Assembly: GCF_000949425.1 (NCBI RefSeq) | Contig: NZ_CP010976.1 | Location: forward strand, 2,976,001 to 3,040,000 | DNA: 64,000 nucleotides | From: Paenibacillus sp. IHBB 10380 | Lineage (GTDB): Bacteria > Bacillota > Bacilli > Paenibacillales > Paenibacillaceae | Reading direction: 5' to 3' | Part shown: one piece after another, positions 16,317 to 26,585 of the stretch | Numbering within the stretch: the first letter of the stretch is position 1 | How the letters are laid out: every line of letters begins with the position of its first letter | The notes under the pieces: model-generated | Database searches by the model: none | What the model was told of the DNA's origin: nothing | The model's input: the letters and a program-made list of their open reading frames with translations, nothing else | Program-made: the position numbers and the translations under genes

Positions 16317-17054
16317 TCATTCAGATTCCCTAGCTAGTTGTTGCAGATACTTCTTATCTTGATCACTAAGTGTCAATTTCTTCAATAGATCAGGACGACG
16401 TGTGAAGGTCCGCTTTAGCGCCTGCTCTCTGCGCCAAACTTCTATATTAGCATGATGTCCACTTAATAACATATCTGGCACCTTCCAGCCGCGGAACTCT
16501 GCAGGACGTGTATAATGTGGATATTCAAGTAGTCCCGTGCTGAAAGAATCAGTCATCGCTGACATCTCATTTCCCAACACCCCAGGCAGAAGCCTCACCA
16601 CGGAATCAATGACTGTCATTGCAGGCAGCTCACCACCTGTAAGCACATAGTCTCCAATGGACAGCTCATCTGTCACAAGATGCTCTCGTATACGTTCATC
16701 ATACCCTTCATAATGACCACATACAAAGATTAAGTGCTCCTCCTGTGATAACTCCTCCGCCTTTTGCTGAGTGAACGTCTCTCCCTGTGGGCACATCAAT
16801 ATGACTCTTGGACGTCTCGAGGTGTTCGTAAGCAGGTCTTCAACCGCAGCAAAAATAGGCTCGGGCTTCAGCACCATGCCTCCGCCTCCGCCATAGGGCG
16901 TATCATCTACTGTATGGTGCTTACTAAGTGAATAATCCCGAAAGTTAATCGCATTCAAAGACACAATACCCTTATCATTCGCTTTACCTAGAATACTGCT
17001 ACCGAACACACCTGTGAACATTTCGGGAAACAAGGTCAAGACATCTACCTTCAT
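16317..17054 (-). CDS. trmD: tRNA (guanine37-N1)-methyltransferase
   Basis: 245 residues, standard size. A SPOUT-class enzyme that uses S-adenosylmethionine to methylate G37 next to the anticodon, preventing frameshifts. The start [17 protein letters not shown] and the knot motif [15 protein letters not shown] are diagnostic. It is two bases after rimM. Confidence 0.97.
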   Translation of the reverse strand: MKVDVLTLFPEMFTGVFGSSILGKANDKGIVSLNAINFRDYSLSKHHTVDDTPYGGGGGMVLKPEPIFAAVEDLLTNTSRRPRVILMCPQGETFTQQKAEELSQEEHLIFVCGHYEGYDERIREHLVTDELSIGDYVLTGGELPAMTVIDSVVRLLPGVLGNEMSAMTDSFSTGLLEYPHYTRPAEFRGWKVPDMLLSGHHANIEVWRREQALKRTFTRRPDLLKKLTLSDQDKKYLQQLARESE

Positions 17055-17056
17055 GA

Positions 17057-17578
17057 TTACAACAATCCTTCCATCAGGTGAACCTTAACCTTTTGATTCT
17101 TCACATCTACATCCAGTACAACTTCATCAATAACAGGAATTAGAATATCAGGACCTGATGATGGCTTGATGACCCATACATCATTTGCACCTGGAGTAAG
17201 GATCTCCTTAATCACACCCAGCGCCTTATCTTGATCCTCATCTGTATACACAACACAGCCTATAATCTCGTGAAAATAGTACTCATTCTCTGGTAATTCC
17301 ACTACATCATCCTTGGATACCTTCAGAATACTGCCCTTGTACTTCTCTACTTCATTGATGTTGCTGAATCCTTCCAATTTCAAAATGTACATTTCCTTAT
17401 GAAAACGTACAGATTCTATGGTTATCCAAAAAGAATTACCCTCAGTTGGAATAAGAAACAATCGTTTCCCTTTAGCGAACCGCTGCTCAGGAAAATCTGT
17501 ATGTGATAATACCTTGATTTCACCTTTAATTCCGTGAGTATTTACAAGTTTACCCACCGTTAATAATTGCTCTGACAT
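17057..17578 (-). CDS. rimM: ribosome maturation factor RimM
   Basis: 173 residues. The N-terminal [16 protein letters not shown] and C-terminal PRC-barrel ([17 protein letters not shown]) are characteristic. It assists 30S head maturation and binds S19. The ATG follows AGGAGGGTCAT. It is coupled to trmD, as in most bacteria. A terminator-like hairpin separates it from khpA upstream. Confidence 0.96.
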   Translation of the reverse strand: MSEQLLTVGKLVNTHGIKGEIKVLSHTDFPEQRFAKGKRLFLIPTEGNSFWITIESVRFHKEMYILKLEGFSNINEVEKYKGSILKVSKDDVVELPENEYYFHEIIGCVVYTDEDQDKALGVIKEILTPGANDVWVIKPSSGPDILIPVIDEVVLDVDVKNQKVKVHLMEGLL

Positions 17579-17672
17579 ATGACCCTCCTAAAATAACCCC
17601 ACCAAGTGGAGACTATACTTCAAAGCGGAAACATTGCGTTAAAAACCTATTCTATCATCTTCAGCATGTACG

Positions 17673-17701
17673 AAAAAGGGTTAGGACATGCATCCTAACC
17701 C
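17673..17701 (-). terminator. hairpin between khpA and rimM
   Basis: Perfect stem GGGTTAGGA/TCCTAACCC with T5 following on the minus strand. It probably attenuates the rpsP-khpA transcript before rimM. Confidence 0.75.
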
Positions 17702-17714
17702 ACTTTTGTATATC

Positions 17715-17945
17715 TTAAGATATAATATCCACGGTTATACGTTTTTCCATTTTAACTGCTGCAGATGTGACTACCGTGCGCAGTGCCTTAGCAATCCTAC
17801 CCTGCTTGCCTATGACTTTGCCTACGTCATTAGGATGAACAGACAATTCATAGACAACGAGATGATCCTTCTCCACCGTCGTGACGGTCACATCTTCAGG
17901 ATGATCCACCAAAGCCTTAGCAATAACACTAACTAATTCTTCCAT
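17715..17945 (-). CDS. khpA: KH-domain RNA-binding protein KhpA (YlqC)
   Basis: 76 residues from the ATG at 17945; GAGGG precedes it. A single KH domain with the GxxG loop in VGKVIGKQGRIAKALRTVV. Known: KhpA pairs with KhpB/Jag to bind RNA in Gram-positive bacteria. It lies between rpsP and rimM, its usual position. Confidence 0.94.
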   Translation of the reverse strand: MEELVSVIAKALVDHPEDVTVTTVEKDHLVVYELSVHPNDVGKVIGKQGRIAKALRTVVTSAAVKMEKRITVDIIS

Positions 17946-17966
17946 AGATACCCTCACATTCAGTTA

Positions 17967-18239
17967 TTATTTCTGTAACTTAAGGTCATGGAATTTTTTC
18001 ATTACTCCTGCTTTGCTAAGCAAGTTACGAACTGTATCGGATGCTTGCGCACCGTTTTGAAGCCAAGTCAGTGCTTTATCTTCATCGATTTTAACTACTG
18101 CCGGTTGTTCGATCGGATTGTAGTAACCAATTTCTTCGATAAAACGACCATCACGCGGGGACCGAGAATCCGATACCACGATACGGTAGAATGGCGCTTT
18201 ATGTGCTCCAATGCGTTTAAGACGAATACGAACTGCCAT
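17967..18239 (-). CDS. rpsP: 30S ribosomal protein S16
   Basis: 90 residues. Start [20 protein letters not shown] with GGAGG eight bases upstream; an in-frame ATG at 18257 is too close to that site and is rejected. S16 stabilises the 30S body. It directly follows ffh. Confidence 0.97.
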   Translation of the reverse strand: MAVRIRLKRIGAHKAPFYRIVVSDSRSPRDGRFIEEIGYYNPIEQPAVVKIDEDKALTWLQNGAQASDTVRNLLSKAGVMKKFHDLKLQK

Positions 18240-18275
18240 GAAATTCACCTCCTTCAATAAATAAAATAGTTATGC

Positions 18276-19658
18276 TTAACGGAATGGAAACTTCATACCG
18301 CCTTTACCAGCTAAGCCCTTCAGCTGTTTCATCCCTTTTCCTTTGGGACCTTTAGGTCCCATCATATCCGAGAACTGCTTCATCATACGACGCATTTCAT
18401 CGAACTGTTTGATCAGGCGATTCACTTCGGCAATATTAGTACCACTACCTGTTGCAATCCGTTTGCGACGATTATGGTCGATCATATTAGGATGTTGCTT
18501 TTCTTCCTTAGTCATAGAGAAGACAATCGCTTCAATTCGACCCATTTGCTTATCGTCTACCTTAATGTCTTTGGCTTGCTTCATCTTGCCCATACCAGGA
18601 ATCATATCCATAATTTGATCGAGAGGTCCAAGCTTCTTCACTTGATCCATTTGCTCTAGGAAGTCATCAAACGTAAATTCCGCATTACGCATTTTACGTT
18701 CCATTTCCTTAGCTTTCTCAACATCAATGTTAGATTGAGCCTTCTCAATTAGAGAGAGCATGTCACCCATGCCTAGTATCCGTGAAGCCATCCGATCTGG
18801 ATAGAAAGGCTCTAAAGCATCGATTTTCTCACCAAGTGCTGCGAATTTAATAGGACAACCCGTAACCGCTTTGACAGAAAGTGCGGCACCACCACGTGTA
18901 TCTCCATCAAGTTTAGTGAGCACAACACCGGTAAGTGCTAGCATGGTATTGAAATTCTCAGCCACATTAACTGCATCTTGTCCAGTCATTGCATCTACAA
19001 CAAGTAACACCTCATCAGGGTTAATCGCTGTGTGAATCTGGCGTAATTCCTCCATCAGCTCTTCATCAATGTGTAAACGTCCAGCCGTATCCATAATCAG
19101 ATAATCATGTCCGTTATCCTCAGCGAATTTCAAGCCTTGCTTAGCAATTTCAACAGGGCTAACTTGATCACCTAATGAAAAAACAGGAACATTAATCTGT
19201 GACCCTAAAACTTCGAGTTGTTTAATGGCAGCAGGACGATAAATATCACCTGCAACGAGTAATGGACGAGAATTTTGTTTCTGAAGAAGCTTAGCCAACT
19301 TACCCGATGTGGTTGTCTTACCCGCACCTTGGAGACCGACCATCATAATAACCGTTGGTGGCTTATTAGACTTAACAAGCTTGGCCTGACTTCCACCCAT
19401 AAGTTCAGTCATTTCCTTATTAACGATATCAATAATGACCATGCCTGGTGTGAAGCTGTCCATCACTTCTTTACCAATGGACTTCTCTTTGACCTTGGCA
19501 ACGAATTCTTTCACCACTTTGAAGTTAACGTCCGCTTCCAAAAGAGCAAGGCGTACTTCACGCATCGCCTCGTTCACATCATCCTCTGACACTTTACCTT
19601 TGCCGCGAAGCTTACTGAACACGTTCTGTAATCGATTGGTTAATCCTTCAAATGCCAT
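18276..19658 (-). CDS. ffh: signal recognition particle protein Ffh
   Basis: 460 residues with N, G and M domains. The P-loop GLQGAGKTT lies at 108-116, DTAGR near 190, TKLDGDTRGG near 248, and a methionine-rich M domain at the C-terminus (MRRMMKQFSDMMGPKGPKGKGM). It binds signal sequences on nascent chains with SRP RNA and docks to FtsY. It follows ylxM by 22 bases; GGGAGGTGG precedes the start. Confidence 0.98.
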   Translation of the reverse strand: MAFEGLTNRLQNVFSKLRGKGKVSEDDVNEAMREVRLALLEADVNFKVVKEFVAKVKEKSIGKEVMDSFTPGMVIIDIVNKEMTELMGGSQAKLVKSNKPPTVIMMVGLQGAGKTTTSGKLAKLLQKQNSRPLLVAGDIYRPAAIKQLEVLGSQINVPVFSLGDQVSPVEIAKQGLKFAEDNGHDYLIMDTAGRLHIDEELMEELRQIHTAINPDEVLLVVDAMTGQDAVNVAENFNTMLALTGVVLTKLDGDTRGGAALSVKAVTGCPIKFAALGEKIDALEPFYPDRMASRILGMGDMLSLIEKAQSNIDVEKAKEMERKMRNAEFTFDDFLEQMDQVKKLGPLDQIMDMIPGMGKMKQAKDIKVDDKQMGRIEAIVFSMTKEEKQHPNMIDHNRRKRIATGSGTNIAEVNRLIKQFDEMRRMMKQFSDMMGPKGPKGKGMKQLKGLAGKGGMKFPFR

Positions 19659-19680
19659 TCGCTGCCACCTCCCTTACCCT

Positions 19681-20040
19681 TTATTCATATATCTGTAGTT
19701 GATCCAGAATCTGGGTTATCTTTAGTTTCTGCTCCTGGTTAAGATCACAATCTTGAAGTATATTGCGAAGCTCATCCAGCTCATGATTGCGGCGTTCATA
19801 TTTCTGTAGAAGATTTAACTTCTCTTCATACATTTCAAGAACATGTTCCGCACGTTTAATATGTTCATAGATTGCTTGCCGACTAATATTAAACTCAGCT
19901 GCAATTTCCCCAAGGGAAAAATCATCGTGGAAATAATATTTCAAAAACATCTGTTGCTTATCTGTAAGTAGGTATTCATAGAAATCAAACAACTGATTGA
20001 TTCGGTTTGTTTTCTCGAGTCGATCTTCTTGACTCATCAT
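19681..20040 (-). CDS. ylxM: YlxM/p13 family HTH protein
   Basis: About 119 residues starting at the ATG at 20040, with AGGGAG seven bases upstream; a second ATG follows directly. Sigma-70 region 4-like helix-turn-helix: FSLGEIAAEFNISRQAIYEHIKRAE. Known: UPF0122 proteins are encoded before ffh and modulate SRP activity in some Firmicutes. A promoter at 20094-20122 drives the ylxM-ffh-rpsP-khpA unit. Confidence 0.94.
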   Translation of the reverse strand: MMSQEDRLEKTNRINQLFDFYEYLLTDKQQMFLKYYFHDDFSLGEIAAEFNISRQAIYEHIKRAEHVLEMYEEKLNLLQKYERRNHELDELRNILQDCDLNQEQKLKITQILDQLQIYE

Positions 20041-20093
20041 AGGGGCACTCCCTTCGTCAAGGAAAAACACTTTACAGATCTTCAACGTCACTA

Positions 20094-20122
20094 ATCATAC
20101 ATAAAAAAAAGAAAGATGTCAA
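20094..20122 (-). promoter_or_regulatory. promoter of ylxM-ffh
   Basis: Minus-strand TTGACA, 17-base T-rich spacer, TATGAT. The -35 element lies inside the 3' arm of the hemolysin III gene terminator and the T-run forms the spacer, so terminator and promoter share the same bases. Confidence 0.75.
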
Positions 20123-20144
20123 GTACTTATCCTTGTCATCTTTC
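20102..20144 (-). terminator. terminator after the hemolysin III gene
   Basis: 13-bp stem GAAAGATGACAAG with one mismatch, then eight T residues on the minus strand. Confidence 0.8.
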
Positions 20145-20207
20145 AAATTGAATTTAGTATGATCTAATTTTTATCCTCAAGCTGTGATTTGGACCTTATG
20201 TGACCTC

Positions 20208-20855
20208 TCATTGATTAGGTAGAAGGTACAAAAATACAGCTAGAAAATGGAGTACACTCCCTGCCAGTACGAACAAATGCCATACTGCATGGTGGAAAGG
20301 AAACCCCCGCCACACGTAAAATACTGTCCCAAGTGTATACATGATCCCACCTAAAGCAAGCAGTGTCATTCCACCTGTAGGAACTGCCGCTGTAAGAGGA
20401 ACCCAAGCAATGACGATCATCCAACCCATAATGATATAAAAAATCGTGGACATAAACAGAAATTTTTTAACAAAGAATGCTTTGAACAAACAGCCTAGAA
20501 TAGCAAAACCCCAAACGATCCCAAACAACGTCCAACCTAACGAACCGCGAATCGCAACTAACATGAAGGGAGTATACGATCCTGCTATATAGAGATAAAT
20601 AGATGAATGATCGAAAAATTCAAACAAATCTTTGGTTTTACCCTCTTTGAAGCTGTGCACTAGCGTTGAGTTTAAATATAACAGAAGCATGGTCACACCA
20701 TAGATCGTAAAACTGACGATATGCCACGGTGTTCCTCTAATACTTGAAAATACAATCAACAGTACAAGTGCTGCTATGCTAAGAACCGTTCCAATCCCGT
20801 GGGTAACTGCATTAGCCACTTCCTCACGGCGAGTATAAACATGCGTATTTGCCAT
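20208..20855 (-). CDS. trhA: hemolysin III family membrane protein (PAQR/TrhA)
   Basis: 215 residues from the ATG at 20855, with AAAGGA eight bases before. Seven membrane segments; the family motifs are present: NAVTHGIGT near the start (zinc-binding His in PAQR proteins), VHSFKEGK..FDHSSIY in the middle and FPFHHAVWHLFVLAGSVLHF at the end. Known: TrhA proteins influence membrane fluidity; the haemolysin name is historical. It is inserted between ftsY and ylxM, which are usually adjacent. Confidence 0.92.
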   Translation of the reverse strand: MANTHVYTRREEVANAVTHGIGTVLSIAALVLLIVFSSIRGTPWHIVSFTIYGVTMLLLYLNSTLVHSFKEGKTKDLFEFFDHSSIYLYIAGSYTPFMLVAIRGSLGWTLFGIVWGFAILGCLFKAFFVKKFLFMSTIFYIIMGWMIVIAWVPLTAAVPTGGMTLLALGGIMYTLGTVFYVWRGFPFHHAVWHLFVLAGSVLHFLAVFLYLLPNQ

Positions 20856-21010
20856 AAACAAAATCCTTTCTCTTCTCGCTCAATACCAAAATCCTTAGAG
20901 CCTTTTTCCTTCCTCGATATTTAAATTATACACCTCTTATAGCTAGAATTTCCACTCGCTCTAAAATAAGGCCTAGCTTTGATCCTTACTTCAAAAAATA
21001 TCTAGCAATC

Positions 21011-21047
21011 AAAAAAAGGCATCCGCTATGTTCTAGCGAATACCTTC
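21011..21047 (-). terminator. terminator after ftsY
   Basis: Stem AAGGTATnCGCTA/TAGCGnATGCCTT followed by seven T residues on the minus strand. It ends the fapR-to-ftsY transcript. Confidence 0.85.
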
Positions 21048-21075
21048 TTCCTTACTTTGTATAATATGGTTCTCT

Positions 21076-22086
21076 CTATTTAGAAATCTCTTCTGATTCT
21101 TCTTCAGATTCGGTCTCTTGAATCATGCCAGCAAATAATGCATGTACAAATTGTTCTGAATCAAAGGGTTGTAAATCTTCCATTTTCTCGCCTAGACCTA
21201 CCCATTTCACAGGGATATTCAGTTCTTGACGAATGGCAACGACAATCCCCCCTTTAGCCGTACCGTCCAGCTTCGTGAGTACAAGCCCAGTCACGCCACT
21301 TTTCTCACCAAACAACTTCGCTTGGCTAAGTGCATTCTGACCGGTTGTCGCATCCAATACCATCAACACTTCATGTGGAGCACCTGGAATCTCCCGTTGA
21401 ATGACACGGAAAATTTTGTTCAATTCATCCATTAGATTCGATTTATTCTGTAACCGTCCTGCTGTATCGCAGATTAACACATCGGCTTGACGCTGTTTAG
21501 CAGCTTGGACAGCATCAAACATAACCGCTGCCGGATCTGAACCTGCCTGCTGCTTGATCACATCCACGCCCGCACGTTGTCCCCACACCTCAAGCTGTTC
21601 AATCGCCCCTGCACGGAATGTATCGCCAGCGGCTAATACCACCTTTTTACCTTCTTGCTTGAAGCGATGCGCCATTTTGCCAATGGTAGTTGTCTTACCC
21701 ACGCCATTTACACCTACGAATAGAATAACGGTAATCCCATCCTTATTCACGTTCATCTCATTGTCATTATCCCCACGTAACAGTTCCATCAACTTCTGAG
21801 ATAAAATAGGCTGTAACTCCATCGCATTTTCAATCTTTTGCTTTTTAACTTCTGCTCTTAGCTCATCGATCAATTTCATGACCGTATTAATCCCTACATC
21901 CGCACCAATTAGAATTTCTTCCAGCTCTTCATAGAATTCTTCATCTATTTTTTTGCGACGAATCATAAGATCAGATACTTTTTCGACGAAACCCTTGCGT
22001 GTTTTCTCAAGTCCATCTCTAAATTGCTTCGTAACCGATTCCGTTTTGCTAGAAATATTATCTTTTAACCTCTTAAAAAAGCTCAT
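21076..22086 (-). CDS. ftsY: signal recognition particle receptor FtsY
   Basis: 336 residues. NG-domain GTPase with GVNGVGKTT at 125-132, DTAGRLQNK near 210 and [10 protein letters not shown] near 272. The N-terminal acidic extension is short, as in Gram-positive FtsY. It receives Ffh-bound ribosomes at the membrane. It follows smc by 37 bases with GGAGGGAAT upstream. Confidence 0.97.
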   Translation of the reverse strand: MSFFKRLKDNISSKTESVTKQFRDGLEKTRKGFVEKVSDLMIRRKKIDEEFYEELEEILIGADVGINTVMKLIDELRAEVKKQKIENAMELQPILSQKLMELLRGDNDNEMNVNKDGITVILFVGVNGVGKTTTIGKMAHRFKQEGKKVVLAAGDTFRAGAIEQLEVWGQRAGVDVIKQQAGSDPAAVMFDAVQAAKQRQADVLICDTAGRLQNKSNLMDELNKIFRVIQREIPGAPHEVLMVLDATTGQNALSQAKLFGEKSGVTGLVLTKLDGTAKGGIVVAIRQELNIPVKWVGLGEKMEDLQPFDSEQFVHALFAGMIQETESEEESEEISK

Positions 22087-22123
22087 ATATTCCTATTCCC
22101 TCCATCTCTATACTCTATCGAAC

Positions 22124-25100
22124 TTAAGCAATCTCAGCTTCCTCATTCTCTAATTTAACAGATACCAACTTGGAGACGCCACCCTCTTCCATCGTGACCC
22201 CATAGAGTACATCTGCCTCCTCCATAGTGCCTTTCCGATGGGTAACGACAATAAACTGCGTCTGTTCGGAGAACTCACGTAAATATTGAGCGAAACGCAC
22301 AACATTGGCTTCATCCAGCGCGGCTTCTACTTCGTCCAGTACACAGAAGGGAACGGGCTTCACCTGCAGAATAGCGAATAAAAGTGCCATCGCAGTTAAT
22401 GCTCGTTCGCCCCCAGATAATAATTGAAGGTTCTGCAGTTTCTTCCCCGGTGGTTGAGCCACAATATCAATCCCGGTATCCAACATATGCTCCGGATCGA
22501 TTAACACTAGATCGGCTCTTCCTCCTCCAAACAATTTGGAGAATACGGTTCCGAATTCACGGCGAATAGCATCGAACGTAGATTTAAACTTTTTGGACAT
22601 CTCATCATCCATTTCACGAATGACTTCATACAGTGTCGTCTTTGCTCCAATTAAGTCTTCCTTCTGCTCACTTAAGAATTGGTATCGCTCATTCACACGC
22701 TGATATTCCTCAATCGCACCCAGATTGACCTCTCCAAGGGCTGAAATCTCACGTTTCAACTCCCGAACCACATTCTGAACAGCAAGTATATCATCAGGAA
22801 TAGGATAACGCTGCTTAGCTAACTCGTAACTCAGTTCATAATCGTCACTAAGCTTCTTCAGAATATTGTCCAGTTCCACATCTAGACGGTTAACACTGAT
22901 CTCAGTCTGACGAAGCTGATCCTCTACCCCACGAAGCTGATTGCGTTGCTCTCTAGTCTCATTCTCTTCCATCTCCAGCTTCCTGGACAGCTGTAGGCGG
23001 GAAGCTCTTGAGAAATCAAGTTGTTCTGAAGATCTTTCCTTATTTAATTTATAATGATTCAAATCGTGAATCTGCTGTGAAGACTCTTTAGCATTCGAGA
23101 TCAAATCGGCTTCAATGGTTGCAAGAATTGCCTTGGTCTGACGTAAGTCCTTATCCTGCGAGTTGAAATCTGATCGCAACCTACGAAGCTGCTCTTCGAT
23201 AGAGAAGCATTCTTGATCCAGCTTCCCTTCTCTAACTTTCATCTGAGTCAACTGACCTTGTAGCTCATCCTTAGCTGACTCACTAGCTTTACGAGCGAAT
23301 TCAGCGGCATGTATAGCTTGATGCGTAGCCTGCTCTTGTTCCTCAAGCTGTTCAAGCTTCTTCACCGCTTCTTCACGGCTAAGTGCAATCTCTTTCTCTT
23401 CATCCGAGAAACTTTTCTTCTCTTCGCCGGCCATTTCAACCTGTTCCATTACATGACGAAGTTCATGTTCTAGTTGCTTCAAATCGCCGGCTGCTTGTTG
23501 TTCTTCCATCCGCTTCACATCACCGGATTGCCGCAGCTCATCCAATGTAGTCTGCGTTTGTGTCAACTGACTCTTTAACTGTTCAATACTATCTTGAAGT
23601 TTAATCAGTTGCTTCTCTGTCTCATTAATTTCTTCATCAAGTTGATCCAATTGGCGTTTACGGCTAAGCAAGCTGTTATTCTTCTTATGCTGGCTCCCCC
23701 CTGTCATGGACCCACCAGCGTTAACGATATCCCCCTCAAGGGTTACCACTCGATATCTGTATTGACATCGTGAGGCAATTTTATTAGCATGCTCTAACGA
23801 TTCAGCAATAATGACATTACCAAGCAGACTCCCAACAACCGGAGCATACTTAGAATCATATTGAACCAAATCTGCTCCGATGCCAACAAATCCTTCTGCT
23901 CCCTCAATATCAGAACGATCGCTGGCTGAAATATGACGAGCACGCATAACATCTAGAGGGAGAAACGTAGCTCTACCCAACTGGCGCTGCTTCAGGAATG
24001 CAATTGCCTGACGAGATACCGCTTCATTATCCATCACGATATGCTGAAGGCTAGCCCCCATAGCTGTCTCCATGGCAAGCTCTAGCTTCTCTGGTACCGT
24101 AATTAATTCAGCTACTGCACCCTGCACGCCACTCAGAATGGATTTACGTGAAGCCTTCAATACTTCTTTAACGCCGAGCATGAAGCCCTCGAAATCCTCT
24201 TGCATTTCCTTCATGGTATCCCGTCGAGAAGTTTGAGCTTCCCGCTTCTGTTCCCATTTACGCAGAGCTCCTTGGCTTTCTTCAAGCAGTCGCTGCACAG
24301 ATTGATAACGTTCACTCGCAGTAATATATCCTCCGCGTAGCTCCCTAATCTCATTCGCCAGCTTCTCTATAGATGAATCCATTTGTTTCTTACGTTGTAA
24401 TAGTTCGTCCTTCTGCGAAGTCCACTTGCCTGTCTCTTCCTCTGCCCTATTCATTCGGCGAGCAAGAGTCTCCTTCTGTTGATCCGAATAACGTATTTCA
24501 TTACGGGCTTGAGCCATTTCATTCATTAGATCTAGCAAAGAGCCCTTTAAGGTCTCTTCTTCATGCTGGCTGATCCCACCTGTGACGGAAGTGAGCTTAG
24601 CTTCTTCCCCTGACAACTGAATACGAAGTTGCTTAAGTTCTTCTTGTAACGCTTCTAGCTTATCCTGCAAAAGAGCTAACTCAGCTTTCTTACCCTCAAA
24701 ACGTTCATCACCAGTGTTTAAAGTGTCCGCCAACTGTTCTCGGTTCGCTTCTAGGTTTCTCTTACGTTCCTTAAGAACTTCTCCATAGCCTTCACTCTTC
24801 TCGTAAGCCTCACTGAATTGAAGTAACTCACTCTGGAGTGTCTCCACTTCTTGTTCAAGCTTACGGAGATCCGAGCGTTCGCTTTCCAACTTCGCATCAT
24901 GTGCTGATACTACAGTAGATAACTGTAGCTGCTGTTCCTGCAACACGGAGAGCTTTGCATTCGCTTCGCTCCAACCGTTATGAATTTGCTCAATTTGATG
25001 TACATACATCGAGATTTCCTTGCTTTTTAACTGCTCACGAAGATGCTTATAATGCACTGCTTTCTCAGACTGTTCTTTCAGTGGACCTATTTGATCCTCT

Positions 25101-25693
25101 AATTCAGTCACTAAGTCATGAATTCGAAGTAAATTTTGCTCTGTTTCATCCAACTTACGAATAGCATCTTTTTTACGTGATTTATATTTTACAATCCCAG
25201 AAGCCTCTTCAAAAATCCCTCTTCGGTCCTCTGAGCGGGTACTTAAAATTTCTTCAATTCGTCCTTGACCGATAATGGAGTAAGCTTCTTTACCAATACC
25301 GGTGTCCATGAATAATTCCGTAATATCTTTCAAACGACAAGAATGCTTATTAATTAAATACTCACTATCTCCATTACGATGAACCCGGCGCGTAATGGTT
25401 ACTTCACTGAAATCAAGAGGCAGTACATGATCCTCATTATCTAGTGTTAGAGACACCTCGCCGAAATTAACCGCTTTGCGCGCATCGCTACCCGCAAAAA
25501 TAATGTCTTCCATTTTGCCGCCACGTAAGGATTTAGCACTTTGCTCCCCTAGCACCCAACGAATTCCGTCGGAAATATTACTCTTACCACTGCCATTAGG
25601 ACCTACTACTGCTGTTATACCCCTGACAAATTCCATTTCTGTTTTATCGGCAAAAGATTTGAAACCCGTCAATTCAATCCTTTTCAGAAACAT
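22124..25693 (-). CDS. smc: chromosome segregation ATPase SMC
   Basis: 1189 residues. The ATP head halves are visible: Walker A GPNGSGKSN near 30-40 and, at the C-terminus, LSGGERALTAMALLFAI, then PFCVLDEVEAALDEAN. Two long coiled coils flank a hinge around residues 520-640 (FEGFMLGVKEVLK to GGSMTGG). The ATG at 25693 is preferred over the TTG at 25702 because GAGGTGA lies ten bases upstream of it. With ScpA/ScpB it organises and segregates the chromosome. Confidence 0.98.
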   Translation of the reverse strand: MFLKRIELTGFKSFADKTEMEFVRGITAVVGPNGSGKSNISDGIRWVLGEQSAKSLRGGKMEDIIFAGSDARKAVNFGEVSLTLDNEDHVLPLDFSEVTITRRVHRNGDSEYLINKHSCRLKDITELFMDTGIGKEAYSIIGQGRIEEILSTRSEDRRGIFEEASGIVKYKSRKKDAIRKLDETEQNLLRIHDLVTELEDQIGPLKEQSEKAVHYKHLREQLKSKEISMYVHQIEQIHNGWSEANAKLSVLQEQQLQLSTVVSAHDAKLESERSDLRKLEQEVETLQSELLQFSEAYEKSEGYGEVLKERKRNLEANREQLADTLNTGDERFEGKKAELALLQDKLEALQEELKQLRIQLSGEEAKLTSVTGGISQHEEETLKGSLLDLMNEMAQARNEIRYSDQQKETLARRMNRAEEETGKWTSQKDELLQRKKQMDSSIEKLANEIRELRGGYITASERYQSVQRLLEESQGALRKWEQKREAQTSRRDTMKEMQEDFEGFMLGVKEVLKASRKSILSGVQGAVAELITVPEKLELAMETAMGASLQHIVMDNEAVSRQAIAFLKQRQLGRATFLPLDVMRARHISASDRSDIEGAEGFVGIGADLVQYDSKYAPVVGSLLGNVIIAESLEHANKIASRCQYRYRVVTLEGDIVNAGGSMTGGSQHKKNNSLLSRKRQLDQLDEEINETEKQLIKLQDSIEQLKSQLTQTQTTLDELRQSGDVKRMEEQQAAGDLKQLEHELRHVMEQVEMAGEEKKSFSDEEKEIALSREEAVKKLEQLEEQEQATHQAIHAAEFARKASESAKDELQGQLTQMKVREGKLDQECFSIEEQLRRLRSDFNSQDKDLRQTKAILATIEADLISNAKESSQQIHDLNHYKLNKERSSEQLDFSRASRLQLSRKLEMEENETREQRNQLRGVEDQLRQTEISVNRLDVELDNILKKLSDDYELSYELAKQRYPIPDDILAVQNVVRELKREISALGEVNLGAIEEYQRVNERYQFLSEQKEDLIGAKTTLYEVIREMDDEMSKKFKSTFDAIRREFGTVFSKLFGGGRADLVLIDPEHMLDTGIDIVAQPPGKKLQNLQLLSGGERALTAMALLFAILQVKPVPFCVLDEVEAALDEANVVRFAQYLREFSEQTQFIVVTHRKGTMEEADVLYGVTMEEGGVSKLVSVKLENEEAEIA

Positions 25694-25780
25694 ATTCCCC
25701 AAATCACCTCTAAACCTTATAATACCACAAGTTCTTCTACTGAAAATACTATCTAAAAATCAGTTAATCACATTCATAGC

Positions 25781-25846
25781 AAAGAGCAAAGAGCAGTCTA
25801 TGGACACAAGTATGCATCCCTAGTTTGAGACTACTCTTTGCTCTTT
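25781..25846 (-). terminator. long-looped inverted repeat between rnc and smc
   Basis: Perfect 13-bp arms AAAGAGCAAAGAG and complement with a 40-base loop; no T-run follows, so it is more likely an RNA-processing or attenuating structure than a true terminator. Its placement after rnc raises the possibility of RNase III cleavage of its own transcript. Confidence 0.5.
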
Positions 25847-25874
25847 AGTTATGAATGACCTATGCACCAAAGCA

Positions 25875-26576
25875 TTAGGATTCCTTAATCTTCAACTGAT
25901 CGAGAGCAACTGCTGCAGCTTGCTGCTCAGCCTCTTTCTTCGAACGACCACTTCCACTACCAAGACACTCGTTTCCCATGTACACCTCAGAAACAAATTC
26001 TCGCTCGTGAGCAGGTCCTCGTTCTTCGACGATCCGATATTCAATCAGCCCCATATTATGTTGCTGTGTCAGTTCTTGAAGCTCTGTTTTGTAATCGCTC
26101 ATTTGCTGCTTTCCACTCGCAGCTACCTGAGGAAACACATGGATATCCAAGAATTTCCTTGCTGCTTCAATTCCTTGATCCAGATACAATGCTCCAATAA
26201 AAGCTTCAAATACATCTGCTAATAGTGCAGGGCGTGTACGCCCACCTGTAAGTTCTTCACCTTTACCTAGCAGTACATATTGTCCAAATTCTAGAGTCAC
26301 CGCAAACTTAACAAGGGACGGCTCGCATACAATTGCGGCACGAAGCTTAGTAAGTTCACCTTCAGGACGAGTTGGGAAGAGATTGTATAGATACTCCGAT
26401 ACTGTTAACTCCAATACCGCATCTCCTAGAAACTCCAAGCGCTCATTATCATGATGCTGGCTGAATCGATGCTCATTGACGTAAGATGCGTGGGTAAAGG
26501 CCTGCTTCAATAGCAGCTTATTGTGAAATTGGATATCAAGTTGCTGCTGTAACTGTTTCAGATCTCCACTCAACAA
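25875..26576 (-). CDS. rnc: ribonuclease III
   Basis: 233 residues. The catalytic signature [14 protein letters not shown] lies at 45-57 and a C-terminal double-stranded RNA-binding domain at about 158-230 ([12 protein letters not shown] to [13 protein letters not shown]). It cuts structured RNA including rRNA precursors. The start is TTG at 26576 with AAGGGG upstream. It sits between fabF and smc, ten bases after fabF. Confidence 0.96.
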   Translation of the reverse strand: MLSGDLKQLQQQLDIQFHNKLLLKQAFTHASYVNEHRFSQHHDNERLEFLGDAVLELTVSEYLYNLFPTRPEGELTKLRAAIVCEPSLVKFAVTLEFGQYVLLGKGEELTGGRTRPALLADVFEAFIGALYLDQGIEAARKFLDIHVFPQVAASGKQQMSDYKTELQELTQQHNMGLIEYRIVEERGPAHEREFVSEVYMGNECLGSGSGRSKKEAEQQAAAVALDQLKIKES

Positions 26577-26585
26577 ACCGTCCCC

